Shown: piece after piece, positions 51,885 to 61,182 of the stretch
Layout: each line of letters begins with the position of its first letter
How positions within the stretch are numbered: the first letter of the stretch is position 1
NCBI GenBank assembly: GCA_035295745.1
Contig: DATGIL010000091.1
Span: 1 to 64,000, forward strand
DNA from: JAIQFL01 sp035295745
Lineage (GTDB): Bacteria > Acidobacteriota > Terriglobia > Bryobacterales > Bryobacteraceae
DNA: 64,000 bases
Direction of reading: 5' to 3'
Notes under the pieces: model-generated
Databases searched by the model: none
Told to the model about the DNA's origin: nothing
What the model saw: only the letters and a program-made list of their open reading frames with translations
Translations under genes and position numbers: made by a program

Positions 51885-52618
51885 GAATCGTGCGCATGCT
51901 CATGGGGCTCTTCGCACCTTTTTGTCTGTTCGCGGGCGGCGGGGAACCTCTCTCCCTACTCGGCATATCGGCTGGAAAGGGCGGTTCTACGCTGAGCGTT
52001 CCGATGCAAATCGCCATCCTCATGACGCTCATGGCGCTGTTGCCGGCTGCCGTCATGTCGATTACGCCATTCTTGCGCATAACGGTGGTGCTGCACTTTC
52101 TGCGCCAGGCTCTGGGTACGCAATCCACCCCGTCGAATCAGGTGCTGGTCGGTCTGGCCCTCTTTCTATCGATCGTGATCATGCAACCAGTGGCTGCGGA
52201 GATGTACCACCAGGGCTGGGAACCGCTGGAGGCCGGCAAAATCACGACCCAGCAGGCGATGGATCAGGCGGCACAGCCGCTACGCCATTTCCTGGTGCGC
52301 TTCGCTCGCGACAAGGACATTCGGCTGTTTCTCGAGATTTCTCACGCCCCCGCGCCTCACAATGCGGAAGACCTGGACCTGCAGGTGCTGATCCCGGCCT
52401 ACATCTTGTCGGAACTAAAGACCGGATTCCAGATCGGCGCGATCCTGTTTCTTCCGTTTCTGGTGATTGACCTGGTGGTGGCTTCGGTCACGTTGTCCGT
52501 CGGAATGGTGCAATTGCCGCCGGCGATGATATCGGCACCCTTCAAAATTCTGCTCTTTGTGCTGGTGGATGGCTGGAACCTGGTGGTCGGCTCGTTAATG
52601 AGGAGCTTCTATTCATGA
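51881..52618 (+). CDS. fliP: Flagellar export gate protein FliP
   Basis: A 245-aa export-gate subunit with an N-terminal signal-like helix and four membrane segments. Hallmarks: MTLMALLPAAVMSITPFLRI then TVVLHFLRQALGTQSTPSNQ; DLQVLIPAYILSELKTGFQI; LVVASVTLSVGMVQLPPAMI. GTG 51881 overlaps the fliO stop. It forms the gate core with FliQ and FliR, encoded next. Confidence 0.97.
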   Translation: MRIVRMLMGLFAPFCLFAGGGEPLSLLGISAGKGGSTLSVPMQIAILMTLMALLPAAVMSITPFLRITVVLHFLRQALGTQSTPSNQVLVGLALFLSIVIMQPVAAEMYHQGWEPLEAGKITTQQAMDQAAQPLRHFLVRFARDKDIRLFLEISHAPAPHNAEDLDLQVLIPAYILSELKTGFQIGAILFLPFLVIDLVVASVTLSVGMVQLPPAMISAPFKILLFVLVDGWNLVVGSLMRSFYS

Positions 52619-52884
52619 CCCCCGAAACAGTGGTACAGGTCATTCGGCAAACGCTGATGACGGCCTTCTGGCTCTCGGCGCCTTTGCTGGCCATCGGGTT
52701 TATCGCGGGTATTGTCGTCAGCCTGGTGCAGATTGCGACGTCGATGCAGGACAACGCGTTCAGCACCATCCCGCGGCTGCTCGCCTTCCTGATTGGACTG
52801 TTGCTTCTGCTGCCCTGGATGCTGCAAAAGACCATGTCATATACCGCGAGTTTACTGGGAGATCTCGGCCGTTATGCCCGGTAG
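52615..52884 (+). CDS. fliQ: Flagellar export gate protein FliQ
   Basis: An 89-aa protein with two membrane helices (LMTAFWLSAPLLAIGFIAGI and IPRLLAFLIGLLLLLPWMLQ) around the conserved VSLVQIATSMQDNAFSTIPR loop. ATG 52615 overlaps the fliP stop (ATGA) and its end overlaps fliR by 11 bases. Confidence 0.96.
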   Translation: MTPETVVQVIRQTLMTAFWLSAPLLAIGFIAGIVVSLVQIATSMQDNAFSTIPRLLAFLIGLLLLLPWMLQKTMSYTASLLGDLGRYAR

Positions 52885-53647
52885 TTTGACGCTCTCCGTG
52901 GGCACGCTGTACGCCTTTCTGCTGGTCCTCGCACGGGTGGGAGGAGCGATCGTTTTCGTTCCACTGCCGGGCGTGAAGGCTGTGCCGGAACCGATGCGCG
53001 TCGCGTTCGTCCTGGCGTTTACCTTCGCCCTCTATGGCCGTTGGCCTGCAGTCGACGCTTCGAGCGTTACCGCGCTGCAAATCGTCACCTGGATCCTGTC
53101 AGAAGCGGCATTGGGCATCGCTATTGGAGTTTCGGTGGCCATTGTCCTCGAAACCTTCGCCTTGGCTGCGCAAATATTGGGCCAGCAGGCCGGCTACGGT
53201 TATGCCTCCATGATCGACCCCAACACGGAAGCCGATTCCGGCATTCTGCTGGTGATGGCGCAACTGATGGGTGGGATGTTGTTTTTCGCCGTTGGACTGG
53301 ACCGCGAGATCCTGCGGTTGTTTGCCCTAAGCCTGGAGAAGGTTCCCGCTGGCGCATATCTGCCGGGCCCTCTTTCCGCCCAGAACCTCATCAAGCTGGG
53401 GTCCGGGCTCTTCTCTGTGGGAGTTCGCTTAGCTCTCCCGGTCGTCGCGTTGCTCGTGATGGTGGACGTCGCCCTGGCGCTCCTGGGGCGCCTCAATTCG
53501 CAACTGCAACTGATCCAGATGGCGTTTCCCGCGAAGATGCTGACGGCTCTCCTGATCCTGAGCTGGGTGGCCTCTCTTTTTCCGCGCGTCCTGATGGAAT
53601 TTAGCGGACACGCCTGGGCCAGCGCGCGACAGCTCATGGCGAAATGA
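52874..53647 (+). CDS. fliR: Flagellar export gate protein FliR
   Basis: A 257-aa protein with about six membrane helices. AFLLVLARVGGAIVFVPLPG, GIAIGVSVAIVLETFALAAQ then ILGQQAGYGYASMIDPNTEA and LLVMVDVALALLGRLNSQLQ are family blocks. ATG 52874 gives the usual N-terminus; an open frame starts earlier inside fliQ but lacks similarity. Confidence 0.95.
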   Translation: MPGSLTLSVGTLYAFLLVLARVGGAIVFVPLPGVKAVPEPMRVAFVLAFTFALYGRWPAVDASSVTALQIVTWILSEAALGIAIGVSVAIVLETFALAAQILGQQAGYGYASMIDPNTEADSGILLVMAQLMGGMLFFAVGLDREILRLFALSLEKVPAGAYLPGPLSAQNLIKLGSGLFSVGVRLALPVVALLVMVDVALALLGRLNSQLQLIQMAFPAKMLTALLILSWVASLFPRVLMEFSGHAWASARQLMAK

Positions 53648-53667
53648 CGATGAGGCGATGAGGCGCG

Positions 53668-54732
53668 ATGGCGGACAAGTCCGGCAAAACAGAGGAACCG
53701 ACACAACACCGCCTCCAAAAGTCGCGGAAAGAGGGACAATACGCCTCCGCCAAGGACTTCGTAGCCGGACTGCAGTTCCTGGTGTTTCTCGGAATCGTGG
53801 CAGTGGGCGGCTCCCGGTGGTTTGCGCAACTGCGCTCGACCATACGCTGGCTCTTATCGCAGGCCTTTACCGGAGAACTGCACCCGGAGGACTTGTCCCA
53901 GGTCGCCTGGAAAGTCTGTTGGCAATTGGCGCTACCTCTCGCCCTCGGCGGCCTCGCAGTAGCGTTCGCGACCTTGGGGATCCGCCTGCTCACAACGCGA
54001 TTCGGCCTGAGCCTCAAGAAGCTGGCACCGGATCTGAAGCGCCTGAACCCCGCCTCCAAGCTCCGCGAACTGCCCCGGCAGAATCTGCCTGCGATGTTCC
54101 AGGCAATGATCATGCTGCCAATCTTCTTGTGGGCGGCGTATGTCATCGCCCGCGAGAAGCTGGAGTCTTTTCTGGCGCTACCGTTGCAAAGCGTGGAGAG
54201 CGGCTGCCGTTTGATTGCCGGGTCGATGATGGAGCTGTTTTGGAAGGCTGGGAGCGTCTTCCTGGTCATGGGTGCAGTGGACCTCTTCCGCCAGATGCGC
54301 CGCCACAAGCAGGATCTCCGCATGAGCAAGCAGGAGATCAAGGAAGAGATGAAGGAAATGGAAGGCAATCCGCAGATGAAGGCGAAGATCCGGCGTCTGC
54401 AACGCGATCGCGCACGCAAGCAGATGATGAAGGAAGTCCCCACTGCTACCGCTGTGATCGTCAATCCCACGCATTTTGCGGTGGCCATCCGTTATCAGAT
54501 GGAGAGTATGGCTGCGCCTCTGGTGGTGGCCAAGGGCAAGAACTATCTGGCGCTGCGGATTCGCCAGAAGGCCATCGAACACCAGGTTCCCATCATCGAG
54601 AACCCGCCGCTGGCCCAGGCACTCTACAAAGCCGTGGATGTTGGGCAGGAGATCCCGCCGCACCTGTATCGTGCCGTCGCCGAGATCCTGGCATACATCT
54701 TCAAACTCATGAACGGGAGACTCCCAAGCTGA
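53668..54732 (+). CDS. flhB: Flagellar export switch protein FlhB
   Basis: A 354-aa protein. It begins KSGKTEEPTQHRLQKSRKEG then QYASAKDF, has four membrane segments, and a cytoplasmic part with the self-cleavage site NPTH in AVIVNPTHFAVAIRY (about residues 268-271), followed by KGKNYLALRIRQKAIEHQVP. Cleavage switches export from rod/hook to filament substrates in response to FliK. Family length. Confidence 0.97.
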   Translation: MADKSGKTEEPTQHRLQKSRKEGQYASAKDFVAGLQFLVFLGIVAVGGSRWFAQLRSTIRWLLSQAFTGELHPEDLSQVAWKVCWQLALPLALGGLAVAFATLGIRLLTTRFGLSLKKLAPDLKRLNPASKLRELPRQNLPAMFQAMIMLPIFLWAAYVIAREKLESFLALPLQSVESGCRLIAGSMMELFWKAGSVFLVMGAVDLFRQMRRHKQDLRMSKQEIKEEMKEMEGNPQMKAKIRRLQRDRARKQMMKEVPTATAVIVNPTHFAVAIRYQMESMAAPLVVAKGKNYLALRIRQKAIEHQVPIIENPPLAQALYKAVDVGQEIPPHLYRAVAEILAYIFKLMNGRLPS

Positions 54733-54736
54733 GATC

Positions 54737-56878
54737 ATGACCCCTTCACACGCCATCGCGGCTCCGGGCCGGCGGGCCCCGGGGAGTGCGCCGGCCGGTT
54801 CTGCCGCCGGAGCCGCGCCGGGTTCCTTTTCCCGCTGGATACAAGCCCTGCCGCTCGGCATTCTGCGCGAGATGGCCGTGCCGCTGGCCGTCCTCGGCAT
54901 CGTAATCGCGCTGATCACGCCGCTGCCGAGCTTCGTGCTGGATCTGCTGATCGTCACCGATATCCTGGTGTCCGTTACCGTGCTGATGGTCTCCCTGTAT
55001 CTCGTGAGACCCGTCGAATTTACCTCGTTCCCCACTACTCTCCTGTTGCTGACGCTGTTCCGGCTGGCGCTGAACATCTCCTCTTCGCGTCTGATCCTGC
55101 TCGACGGAAACACCGGCACCTCCGCCGCCGGAGACGTGATCGGCGCCTTCGGCAGCTTCGTGGTGGGTGGCAACTACGTCATTGGCACGGTGATTTTCCT
55201 CGTGCTCATCGCCATTCAGTACGTGGTCATCAACCACGGTGCGGTGCGTATTTCCGAAGTCACCGCGCGCTTCACTCTGGATGCCTTGCCAGGCAAGCAG
55301 ATGTCGATCGATTCGGACCTGAATGCGGGCCTGATCGATGAAGCCGAGGCGAAGCGGCGGCGCAAGCAACTGGCTACCGAAGCCGAATTCTACGGCGCCA
55401 TGGACGGCGCTTCCCGTTTTACACAGCGCGATGCAATCGCCAGCATTCTGATCACGGCCATCAACATCGTGGCCGGGTTCCTGATTGGCGTGTTGCAGCA
55501 TGGCATGGATTTCCAGAAGGCGATCCAGACTTACACCGTTCTCACCATCGGCGACGGGCTGGTAACCGTAATTCCGGCGTTGATGATCTCCATATCGGGC
55601 GGCCTGATTGTTACCCGCGCCAGCTCCGAAGCGCGTCTGGGAGCGGAATTTCATCGCCAGATTTTGAGCAATTCGCAGCCGCTGTTGCTGGCGGCCGGTG
55701 TCCTGATGGTGTTGGCGGCGATTCCCTCGATGCCCAAACTGCCTTTCCTGCTGCTGGGAGGCGGCACCGGTTTCGCCGGGTGGAAGATGCGGCGGCGTGA
55801 GAACCTGAAGGCCGCCGCTCCCTCCGAACAGAGCAAGCCGGCTCCCGCAAAGGACAACGTTGAGTCTCTGATGCGGGTGGAACCTCTGGCCATCGAAGTC
55901 GGGCTGGGTCTGGTCGGCCTGGTGGAAGGAGCACAGGACTCACCGCTCCTGCGGCGCATTTCTACGATCCGCAAACAACTCGCGACCGATCTCGGGTATC
56001 TCCTGCCGCCGGTGCGCGTGACCGACAATCTCGGGTTGCACACGCGGGAATACGTCATTTCGTTGAAAGGTGTGGAAATCGCGCGTTACGAGCTTCCGCA
56101 AGGGTGCGAGCTCGCGATTCCCATGGGCCGGAATGAAGTCGCGCTGGAGGGTCAGGCAACCCGCGAGCCGGCGTTCGGCATGAGCGCGTTCTGGATTCCG
56201 GCGGAACGTGCCGAGCGGGCCCGGAATTCCGGATATACGGTGGTGGATGGGGTCAGCGTCCTCGGCACGCACTTGTCGGAGCTGATCCGGCGCTATGCGC
56301 ACGAACTGTTCTCCCGGCAGGACGCCAAACGCCTGCTGGATCGAGTGAGTGTAGAACACCCCAAAGTGGTCGAAGATCTCGTACCTAAGCTGCTATCGCT
56401 GGCTTCGGTGCAGAGGGTCCTGCAAAACCTGCTCCGCGAACGGGTTTCGATCCGCGACGCAGTGTCGATCCTGGAGGCGCTGGGAGAAGCCGCCACGGCG
56501 ACTCGCAATCCAGTTCTGCTGACGGAGTATGTACGGCAAGCCGTCCGGCGGACCGTAGTACGCCCGTACTTGAACCGGGCGGGTGATCTGGCGGCATGGT
56601 TCCTCTCGCCGGGAATCGAACAGGCCGTCGAGGGAGCGGTGGAACATGGAGAGCAGAACAGCCATTTGAACCTCCCGCCGCAGACGATCCGCGATATCCT
56701 GAATCGCATCTCGGGCCGCGTCGCCTCGCCCGAAACTCCCGTGGTGGCAATTACATCGGCAGGGGCGCGCTATTTCCTGCGGCAGATTGCCGAAGCCGCC
56801 GTACCAAACCTATTCTTCCTGGCGCACAACGAGATACCGCCCGGGTTGCGGGTGCACTCCCTGGGCAACATTCAATGA
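54737..56878 (+). CDS. flhA: Flagellar export protein FlhA
   Basis: A 713-aa export-gate protein. Eight membrane segments (LDLLIVTDILVSVTVLMVSL; NISSSRLILLDGNTGTSAAG) include the conserved FHIPEP-type loop region KQMSIDSDLNAGLIDEAEAK and QRDAIASILITAINIVAGFL. The cytoplasmic half begins at VEPLAIEVGLGLVGLVEGAQ and keeps LPPVRVTDNLGLHTREYVIS. The N-terminal 30 residues are an Ala/Gly/Pro-rich extension not usual in FlhA. Confidence 0.97.
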   Translation: MTPSHAIAAPGRRAPGSAPAGSAAGAAPGSFSRWIQALPLGILREMAVPLAVLGIVIALITPLPSFVLDLLIVTDILVSVTVLMVSLYLVRPVEFTSFPTTLLLLTLFRLALNISSSRLILLDGNTGTSAAGDVIGAFGSFVVGGNYVIGTVIFLVLIAIQYVVINHGAVRISEVTARFTLDALPGKQMSIDSDLNAGLIDEAEAKRRRKQLATEAEFYGAMDGASRFTQRDAIASILITAINIVAGFLIGVLQHGMDFQKAIQTYTVLTIGDGLVTVIPALMISISGGLIVTRASSEARLGAEFHRQILSNSQPLLLAAGVLMVLAAIPSMPKLPFLLLGGGTGFAGWKMRRRENLKAAAPSEQSKPAPAKDNVESLMRVEPLAIEVGLGLVGLVEGAQDSPLLRRISTIRKQLATDLGYLLPPVRVTDNLGLHTREYVISLKGVEIARYELPQGCELAIPMGRNEVALEGQATREPAFGMSAFWIPAERAERARNSGYTVVDGVSVLGTHLSELIRRYAHELFSRQDAKRLLDRVSVEHPKVVEDLVPKLLSLASVQRVLQNLLRERVSIRDAVSILEALGEAATATRNPVLLTEYVRQAVRRTVVRPYLNRAGDLAAWFLSPGIEQAVEGAVEHGEQNSHLNLPPQTIRDILNRISGRVASPETPVVAITSAGARYFLRQIAEAAVPNLFFLAHNEIPPGLRVHSLGNIQ

Positions 56879-56968
56879 AACCCCTCTACAGAAATCCGGT
56901 TTCTCTGACGATAGTTCATTCGTGAGCAAAGTGGTCAGCCCGCGATTGGGCGCCGGGAGGCGAATCCA

Positions 56969-58132
56969 GTGAAGATCAAGTCCTATTTTTCGCGAACCGT
57001 GGAAGACGCCATGGCAATGGCGAGCCAGGAACTAGGACCCGACGCGGTCTTGCTGAATAGCCGTAAAGCCCCTGCCGAAACCAGGCATCTCGGCGAATAC
57101 GAGGTGGTCTTTGCAAATGGCCTTGCAAATGGCGAGGGTGCGACCGAGGCCATCGCAGGTGAAGCCAGTCCGATTGCTTCCTCGCGATCGCCGGGCGGCG
57201 ATCAGCTCTCCAAGGATGTGGCAGACCTCAAGCGGGATCTCGAAGGAATGCGGCGGACACTTTCCCGCTCGGTGCTTGCACCTGCCCAATGGGCAGGGGC
57301 GCCGCCAGATCTTTCCGACGCTTATGCTGTCCTGACGAACAGCGAGATTGGGCCGGAGCTAGCCCGCGAAATCGTTCAGGCGGCCGAAACGCGCGTCACG
57401 GGGGCGCGCGGAACGCAAAAACGAGCACAGCGTCTCGATAAGAATGCTTTTCAACGTGCTTTGGTAGAAGAAATCCAGTCGCGCTTCAAGGTGCAATCCT
57501 CTCTGGGAAGAGGAGAGCAACGCCCCAGAATCGTCGCAATGGTTGGGCCCACCGGTGCTGGAAAAACCACAACTCTGGTAAAGCTCGCGGTCACCTACGG
57601 ATTGGCGAGCCGATGCCCCGTGCTGGTGCTCTCGATGGACACCTACCGCGTAGCGGCCGCGGAACAACTACGGTGCTATGCAACCATTCTCGGCGTCGGT
57701 TTTCAGGTACTGCAGACCGTTACGGCGTTGGCGCAGGCCATCGAAGAGAACCGAGGCAAGGACCTGATCCTGATCGATACGCCGGGCTTTGGATTGGGAG
57801 ATATGGATGGGGCGAGCGATCTCGGCCGGTTCGTCTCGACGCGGCCAGATATCGATTCGCACCTGGTTCTTCCGGCCTCGATGAAGGCAGCCGATCTGTC
57901 TCGCATGGTGGACGCCTTCGAAATCTTCGGACCACAACGCCTGCTCTTTACCAAGCTCGATGAGACCAATTCGTTCGGTCCCATTTTCAATGAAGCGGCC
58001 CGTACGGGAAAGGCTCTGTCGTTTTTTTCCAACGGACAGCGCATTCCCGAAGACCTCGAGATTGCCAGGAGCGACCGGCTCATCGAAATGATCCTGGCGG
58101 GTTTCAGCGGGAAAGCCCGATCGGCTGCGTAA
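56969..58132 (+). CDS. flhF: Flagellar SRP-type GTPase FlhF
   Basis: A 387-aa protein. Start MKIKSYFSRTVEDAMAMASQ, a variable basic/helical B region, then the SRP-like NG domain: G1 MVGPTGAGKTTTLVKLA, SMDTYRVAAAEQLRCYA, G3 ILIDTPGFGLGD and G4 LFTKLDETNSFGP. FlhF places the flagellum, mostly at a pole, together with FlhG, which is missing here. GTG 56969 has GGGAGG eight bases upstream. Confidence 0.94.
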   Translation: MKIKSYFSRTVEDAMAMASQELGPDAVLLNSRKAPAETRHLGEYEVVFANGLANGEGATEAIAGEASPIASSRSPGGDQLSKDVADLKRDLEGMRRTLSRSVLAPAQWAGAPPDLSDAYAVLTNSEIGPELAREIVQAAETRVTGARGTQKRAQRLDKNAFQRALVEEIQSRFKVQSSLGRGEQRPRIVAMVGPTGAGKTTTLVKLAVTYGLASRCPVLVLSMDTYRVAAAEQLRCYATILGVGFQVLQTVTALAQAIEENRGKDLILIDTPGFGLGDMDGASDLGRFVSTRPDIDSHLVLPASMKAADLSRMVDAFEIFGPQRLLFTKLDETNSFGPIFNEAARTGKALSFFSNGQRIPEDLEIARSDRLIEMILAGFSGKARSAA

Positions 58133-58157
58133 GCGGATTGCTGGATGGCGGAATCAT

Positions 58158-58913
58158 ATGTATTCCTATGCAGTGTCGGAAGTGATTACTGAAGACGAGC
58201 GCGAAAGGCTCATCCTGGAGCACCTGCCGCAGGTGCGCCTGATTGCCAGGCGCATCCAGGAACGTCTGCCGGAAAACATCAGCCTGGAAGACTTGGTCTC
58301 TACCGGGGTTCTCGGATTGATCTCGGCTATCGATAACTTCGACCCGAGCCACAACGTAAAGCTGAAAACGTATGCGGAATACAAGATCCGTGGCGCCATT
58401 CTGGACAGTTTACGGGGGCTGGATTGGGCGCCGCGGCAGAAGCGCCGAAAAGCCAAGCAGATCGAAGCCGCGATTGCAGCCGCCGAGCAGAAACTTCAGC
58501 GCTCACCCACCGAGGAAGAGACCGCCGCTCAACTGGGGATTTTGATCGATGAGTACCATCAATGGCTGGTAGAAATACGTGGGTTGAACGTCGCCAGCCT
58601 TGAGTATGCGGGCAACGAGCAAGGCAAGGACCTGCTCCACTACATTCCGGACGAGCGCGAAAACCTCCCCTCCACTCTGCTGGAGAGGTCTGAGCTGGAA
58701 CGATTGCTGGCAGAGGGGATTGACCGCATCCCTCCTATCGAACGCACCGTACTTGCCCTCTATTATCACGAGGAACTGACCTTGCGCGAGATCGCGCAGA
58801 TTGTGAACCTGCATGAATCCCGCGTCTCGCAACTGAAAACGCAAGCGATTCTCAGGCTGCGCAGCCACCTGTCTGAACAATGGCCCGCACCGCGCGGCAT
58901 GTTGACGGCATGA
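58158..58913 (+). CDS. fliA: Flagellar sigma factor FliA (sigma-28)
   Basis: A 251-aa sigma-70 family factor of the FliA/WhiG group. Region 2: HLPQVRLIARRIQERLPENI then SLEDLVSTGVLGLISAIDNF and LKTYAEYKIRGAILDSLRGL; region 3: LQRSPTEEETAAQLG; region 4: RTVLALYYHEELTLREIAQI then VNLHESRVSQLKTQAI. It should transcribe late flagellar genes. No flgM anti-sigma gene was seen in the window. Lies 25 bases after flhF. Confidence 0.94.
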   Translation: MYSYAVSEVITEDERERLILEHLPQVRLIARRIQERLPENISLEDLVSTGVLGLISAIDNFDPSHNVKLKTYAEYKIRGAILDSLRGLDWAPRQKRRKAKQIEAAIAAAEQKLQRSPTEEETAAQLGILIDEYHQWLVEIRGLNVASLEYAGNEQGKDLLHYIPDERENLPSTLLERSELERLLAEGIDRIPPIERTVLALYYHEELTLREIAQIVNLHESRVSQLKTQAILRLRSHLSEQWPAPRGMLTA

Positions 58914-58917
58914 CTAT

Positions 58918-59811
58918 ATGAGCGAGAGCAACGAATTACGACTAGACACACTGGAGAATGCCAGGCTGCTGCTCGGACAACTCGGAGACAGTCTGGCTCA
59001 GGTCTTGGAATCCATGACAGACCAGCGTCCCGGAGTTGACTGGAAGGCAATCACCGGGACCATGTCCGAGGTTTGTTCGGCCGCAGGCGCGGGTCCGGAA
59101 CCGGATATTCTCTGGTGGGAGCAGCCATTCCAATTGTCTCCGGACGCAATCGTCTGGGTGGGGGCGCCGCGCGCGACGTGGGAATATACCGGAACTCTTA
59201 CCCTCAAGGTGGCCGGGCTCGAAACGGTGGAGGCCGGCGAAGCCAAGAACACATGGTTTGAGATCCTCGGCCAAGCCCTTTCGACGATCGCGCGCGCAAT
59301 CGGCTCCATGCTGGGACGTGAGGTGACCTGTGAAGCGGGGGTGGAGCGCGTTCCGAATTCACCGCTACGAGAATGGGCCGCTATATCCTTGAAGTTCTCC
59401 GAGCAGGATTTGCCCCCCTTGGTCGTGGCGCTGAGTTCGCGATTAGTTGAATGGATCGCCTCGCCGCAGAACGAGCCTGAGGCCGAGCCTGAGGAAGTGC
59501 CGGCCCGGCCCGCGCACGAGGAGTCGCCTCCCGAGCATCACCGGACCAATTCGCGCACCATGGAATTGTTGCTGGATGTAGACCTTCCCGTCAGCATCTC
59601 CTTCGGCAAAGCGCAACTTCCCATGAAGGACGTTTTGAAACTGACCACAGGTTCGATTGTCGAACTCAATCGGGGCGTGAGCGAGCAGGTCGAAGTCCTA
59701 GTGAACCAGTGTCTCATCGCCCGGGGAGAAGTTGTGGTCATCGACGGCAACTATGGCGTGCGAATTCAGGAAATCGCCAGCCGCCAGGACCGCATCAGGA
59801 CCTTCCGATGA
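58918..59811 (+). CDS. SpoA-domain protein with long N-terminal region (FliN/FliY-like)
   Basis: A 297-aa protein. Residues about 215-290 are a complete SpoA domain: LLLDVDLPVSISFGKAQLPM then KDVLKLTTGSIVELNRGVSE and RGEVVVIDGNYGVRIQEI. The N-terminal 180 residues (PDILWWEQPFQLSPDAIVWV; TLKVAGLETVEAGEAKNTWF; EILGQALSTIARAIGSMLGR) look CheC/FliM-like, and a Glu/Pro-rich linker joins the two. This is the plan of FliY-type C-ring proteins. The phosphatase motif of CheC was not evident. It starts four bases after fliA. Confidence 0.85.
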   Translation: MSESNELRLDTLENARLLLGQLGDSLAQVLESMTDQRPGVDWKAITGTMSEVCSAAGAGPEPDILWWEQPFQLSPDAIVWVGAPRATWEYTGTLTLKVAGLETVEAGEAKNTWFEILGQALSTIARAIGSMLGREVTCEAGVERVPNSPLREWAAISLKFSEQDLPPLVVALSSRLVEWIASPQNEPEAEPEEVPARPAHEESPPEHHRTNSRTMELLLDVDLPVSISFGKAQLPMKDVLKLTTGSIVELNRGVSEQVEVLVNQCLIARGEVVVIDGNYGVRIQEIASRQDRIRTFR

Positions 59812-60254
59812 TGCCCTTCGCTCCAGCCGTGGTTCGTGTGCATCTCTCGATTGAACCGAACGTCGCAGTGTTCGCGGCTCTCGCGGGGCTGGTGATGGCG
59901 GCGTTCTGTTTGAGCAGCTTAAGCTGGTACGCCCTTCTGCGCGCCAAAGCCCTCGTCCGGCGCACGGAGCAGAAGGCGAAGACCGGACAGGAGCGTTGTG
60001 AAGCCCTCCTCGAATCCCTGCGGCAAAGCCACGATACCCTGGCGGAGGAGTTGCGGGAGCTGCGCGATCAACCTCCTCCCCTCATGCCTCCTGGGATCCT
60101 GAAGCCGGGCTTGAACCTTACCACACGATCGCAGGCTCTCCGTATGCACCGCCACGGGGAGTCCCCGGACCGCATCGCCGCTGCGCTCAACGTCCCTTTT
60201 CAAGAAGTCGATCTGCTCTTGAAAGTCCACCGAATTGTGATTACGAACATCTGA
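59808..60254 (+). CDS. Unrecognised membrane-anchored flagellar-locus protein
   Basis: A 148-aa protein. One membrane helix (VAVFAALAGLVMAAFCLSSL, about 18-37) is followed by a coiled-coil-like stretch (LVRRTEQKAKTGQERCEALL then ESLRQSHDTLAEELRELRDQ), a Pro-rich hinge and a C-terminal helix-turn-helix-like block (RSQALRMHRHGESPDRIAAA then LNVPFQEVDLLLKVHRI). The plan recalls DUF2802/DUF6115-type proteins found at ends of flagellar operons. ATG 59808 overlaps the SpoA-protein stop by four bases. Function unknown. Confidence 0.75.
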   Translation: MMPFAPAVVRVHLSIEPNVAVFAALAGLVMAAFCLSSLSWYALLRAKALVRRTEQKAKTGQERCEALLESLRQSHDTLAEELRELRDQPPPLMPPGILKPGLNLTTRSQALRMHRHGESPDRIAAALNVPFQEVDLLLKVHRIVITNI

Positions 60255-60342
60255 AGAGCCAGCCTTATCCCTTTCCGCGAGTCCGGGTTATGCTAAATCC
60301 GATACGGCGCGACACCCGATGCCGGATAATGAAGGATGAATG

Positions 60343-61182
60343 ATGACCGTTGAGATCGAAGGAGTCACGCTGCACCTGGGCCACCCGGATGAACTCTCGA
60401 TCCGCTGGGTCGGGCAAGATGAACTCATGAGGCAGCTGTTGGCGGCATGGATGGTGGTCAATGACCAGGACATGCCGATGAATCCGCGGCTGCTGGGCAA
60501 ACCGGGTGTCGGCAAAACCACGCTTGCGTACGCTGCCGGCCGGCGTATGGGCCGCGATGTCTATATTCTTCAGGCAACCATGGACACTCGTCCAGAGGAT
60601 CTGCTGATCACTCCCGTGATTGAAGGGGAGGGAAGCCTGCGATACGTGGCGTCGCCCTTGGTAACGGCAATGATCCGCGGCGGAATCGCAATCCTCGATG
60701 AAGGCAACCGCATGAGCGAGAAGAGCTGGGCCAGCCTGGCACCCCTTCTCGACAATCGCCGCTACGTCGAATCCATCGTCGCGGGAATCAAGATCAAAGC
60801 GCATCCTCATTTCCGCCTGGTCGCGACTATGAACGACGACGCGTCCACGTTCGAACTGCCCGAATACATTCACTCCCGCTTGCAGCCCCAGATCTTCATC
60901 GATTTTCCGGAGCGCGAAGAAGAGTATCACATTCTCAAAGAGAATCTGCCGTTCGCCGAGGAACGAATCTTGACGTACGTGACGGATTTCCTCCAGATGG
61001 CGCACGCCGCGGACGAGCGATACACCGTTCGTGATGGCATCAACATTGCCCGTTTCGCGATCAAACTCAAGAGTCTTGCGACGCAGCGCAACCACGAAGC
61101 CGAGGCCTTGGAGATCGCGACCATCCAGGTATTGGGGGAAGAAGCCCTGCGATATGTCCGAAGAAATCGATCTACTTCCTGA
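60343..61182 (+). CDS. MoxR-type AAA+ ATPase
   Basis: A 279-aa AAA+ ATPase. Walker A GKPGVGKTTLAYA (about residues 50-62), Walker B GGIAILDEGNRMSEKSW (about 108-124), sensor 1 FRLVATMNDD, and arginine-containing IHSRLQPQIFIDFP match the MoxR/RavA branch. Such ATPases act as chaperones that remodel or insert cofactors into partner proteins, usually encoded beside them. I start at ATG 60343, six bases after GAAGGA; an adjacent ATG at 60340 is possible. It overlaps the next gene by 29 bases, so that protein is the likely partner. Confidence 0.88.
   Translation: MTVEIEGVTLHLGHPDELSIRWVGQDELMRQLLAAWMVVNDQDMPMNPRLLGKPGVGKTTLAYAAGRRMGRDVYILQATMDTRPEDLLITPVIEGEGSLRYVASPLVTAMIRGGIAILDEGNRMSEKSWASLAPLLDNRRYVESIVAGIKIKAHPHFRLVATMNDDASTFELPEYIHSRLQPQIFIDFPEREEEYHILKENLPFAEERILTYVTDFLQMAHAADERYTVRDGINIARFAIKLKSLATQRNHEAEALEIATIQVLGEEALRYVRRNRSTS

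Noticed and set aside
53658..54740. 360-aa plus-strand open frame overlapping flhB
   Set aside because: It is a shifted frame of flhB, whose NPTH site and membrane segments identify the true frame.
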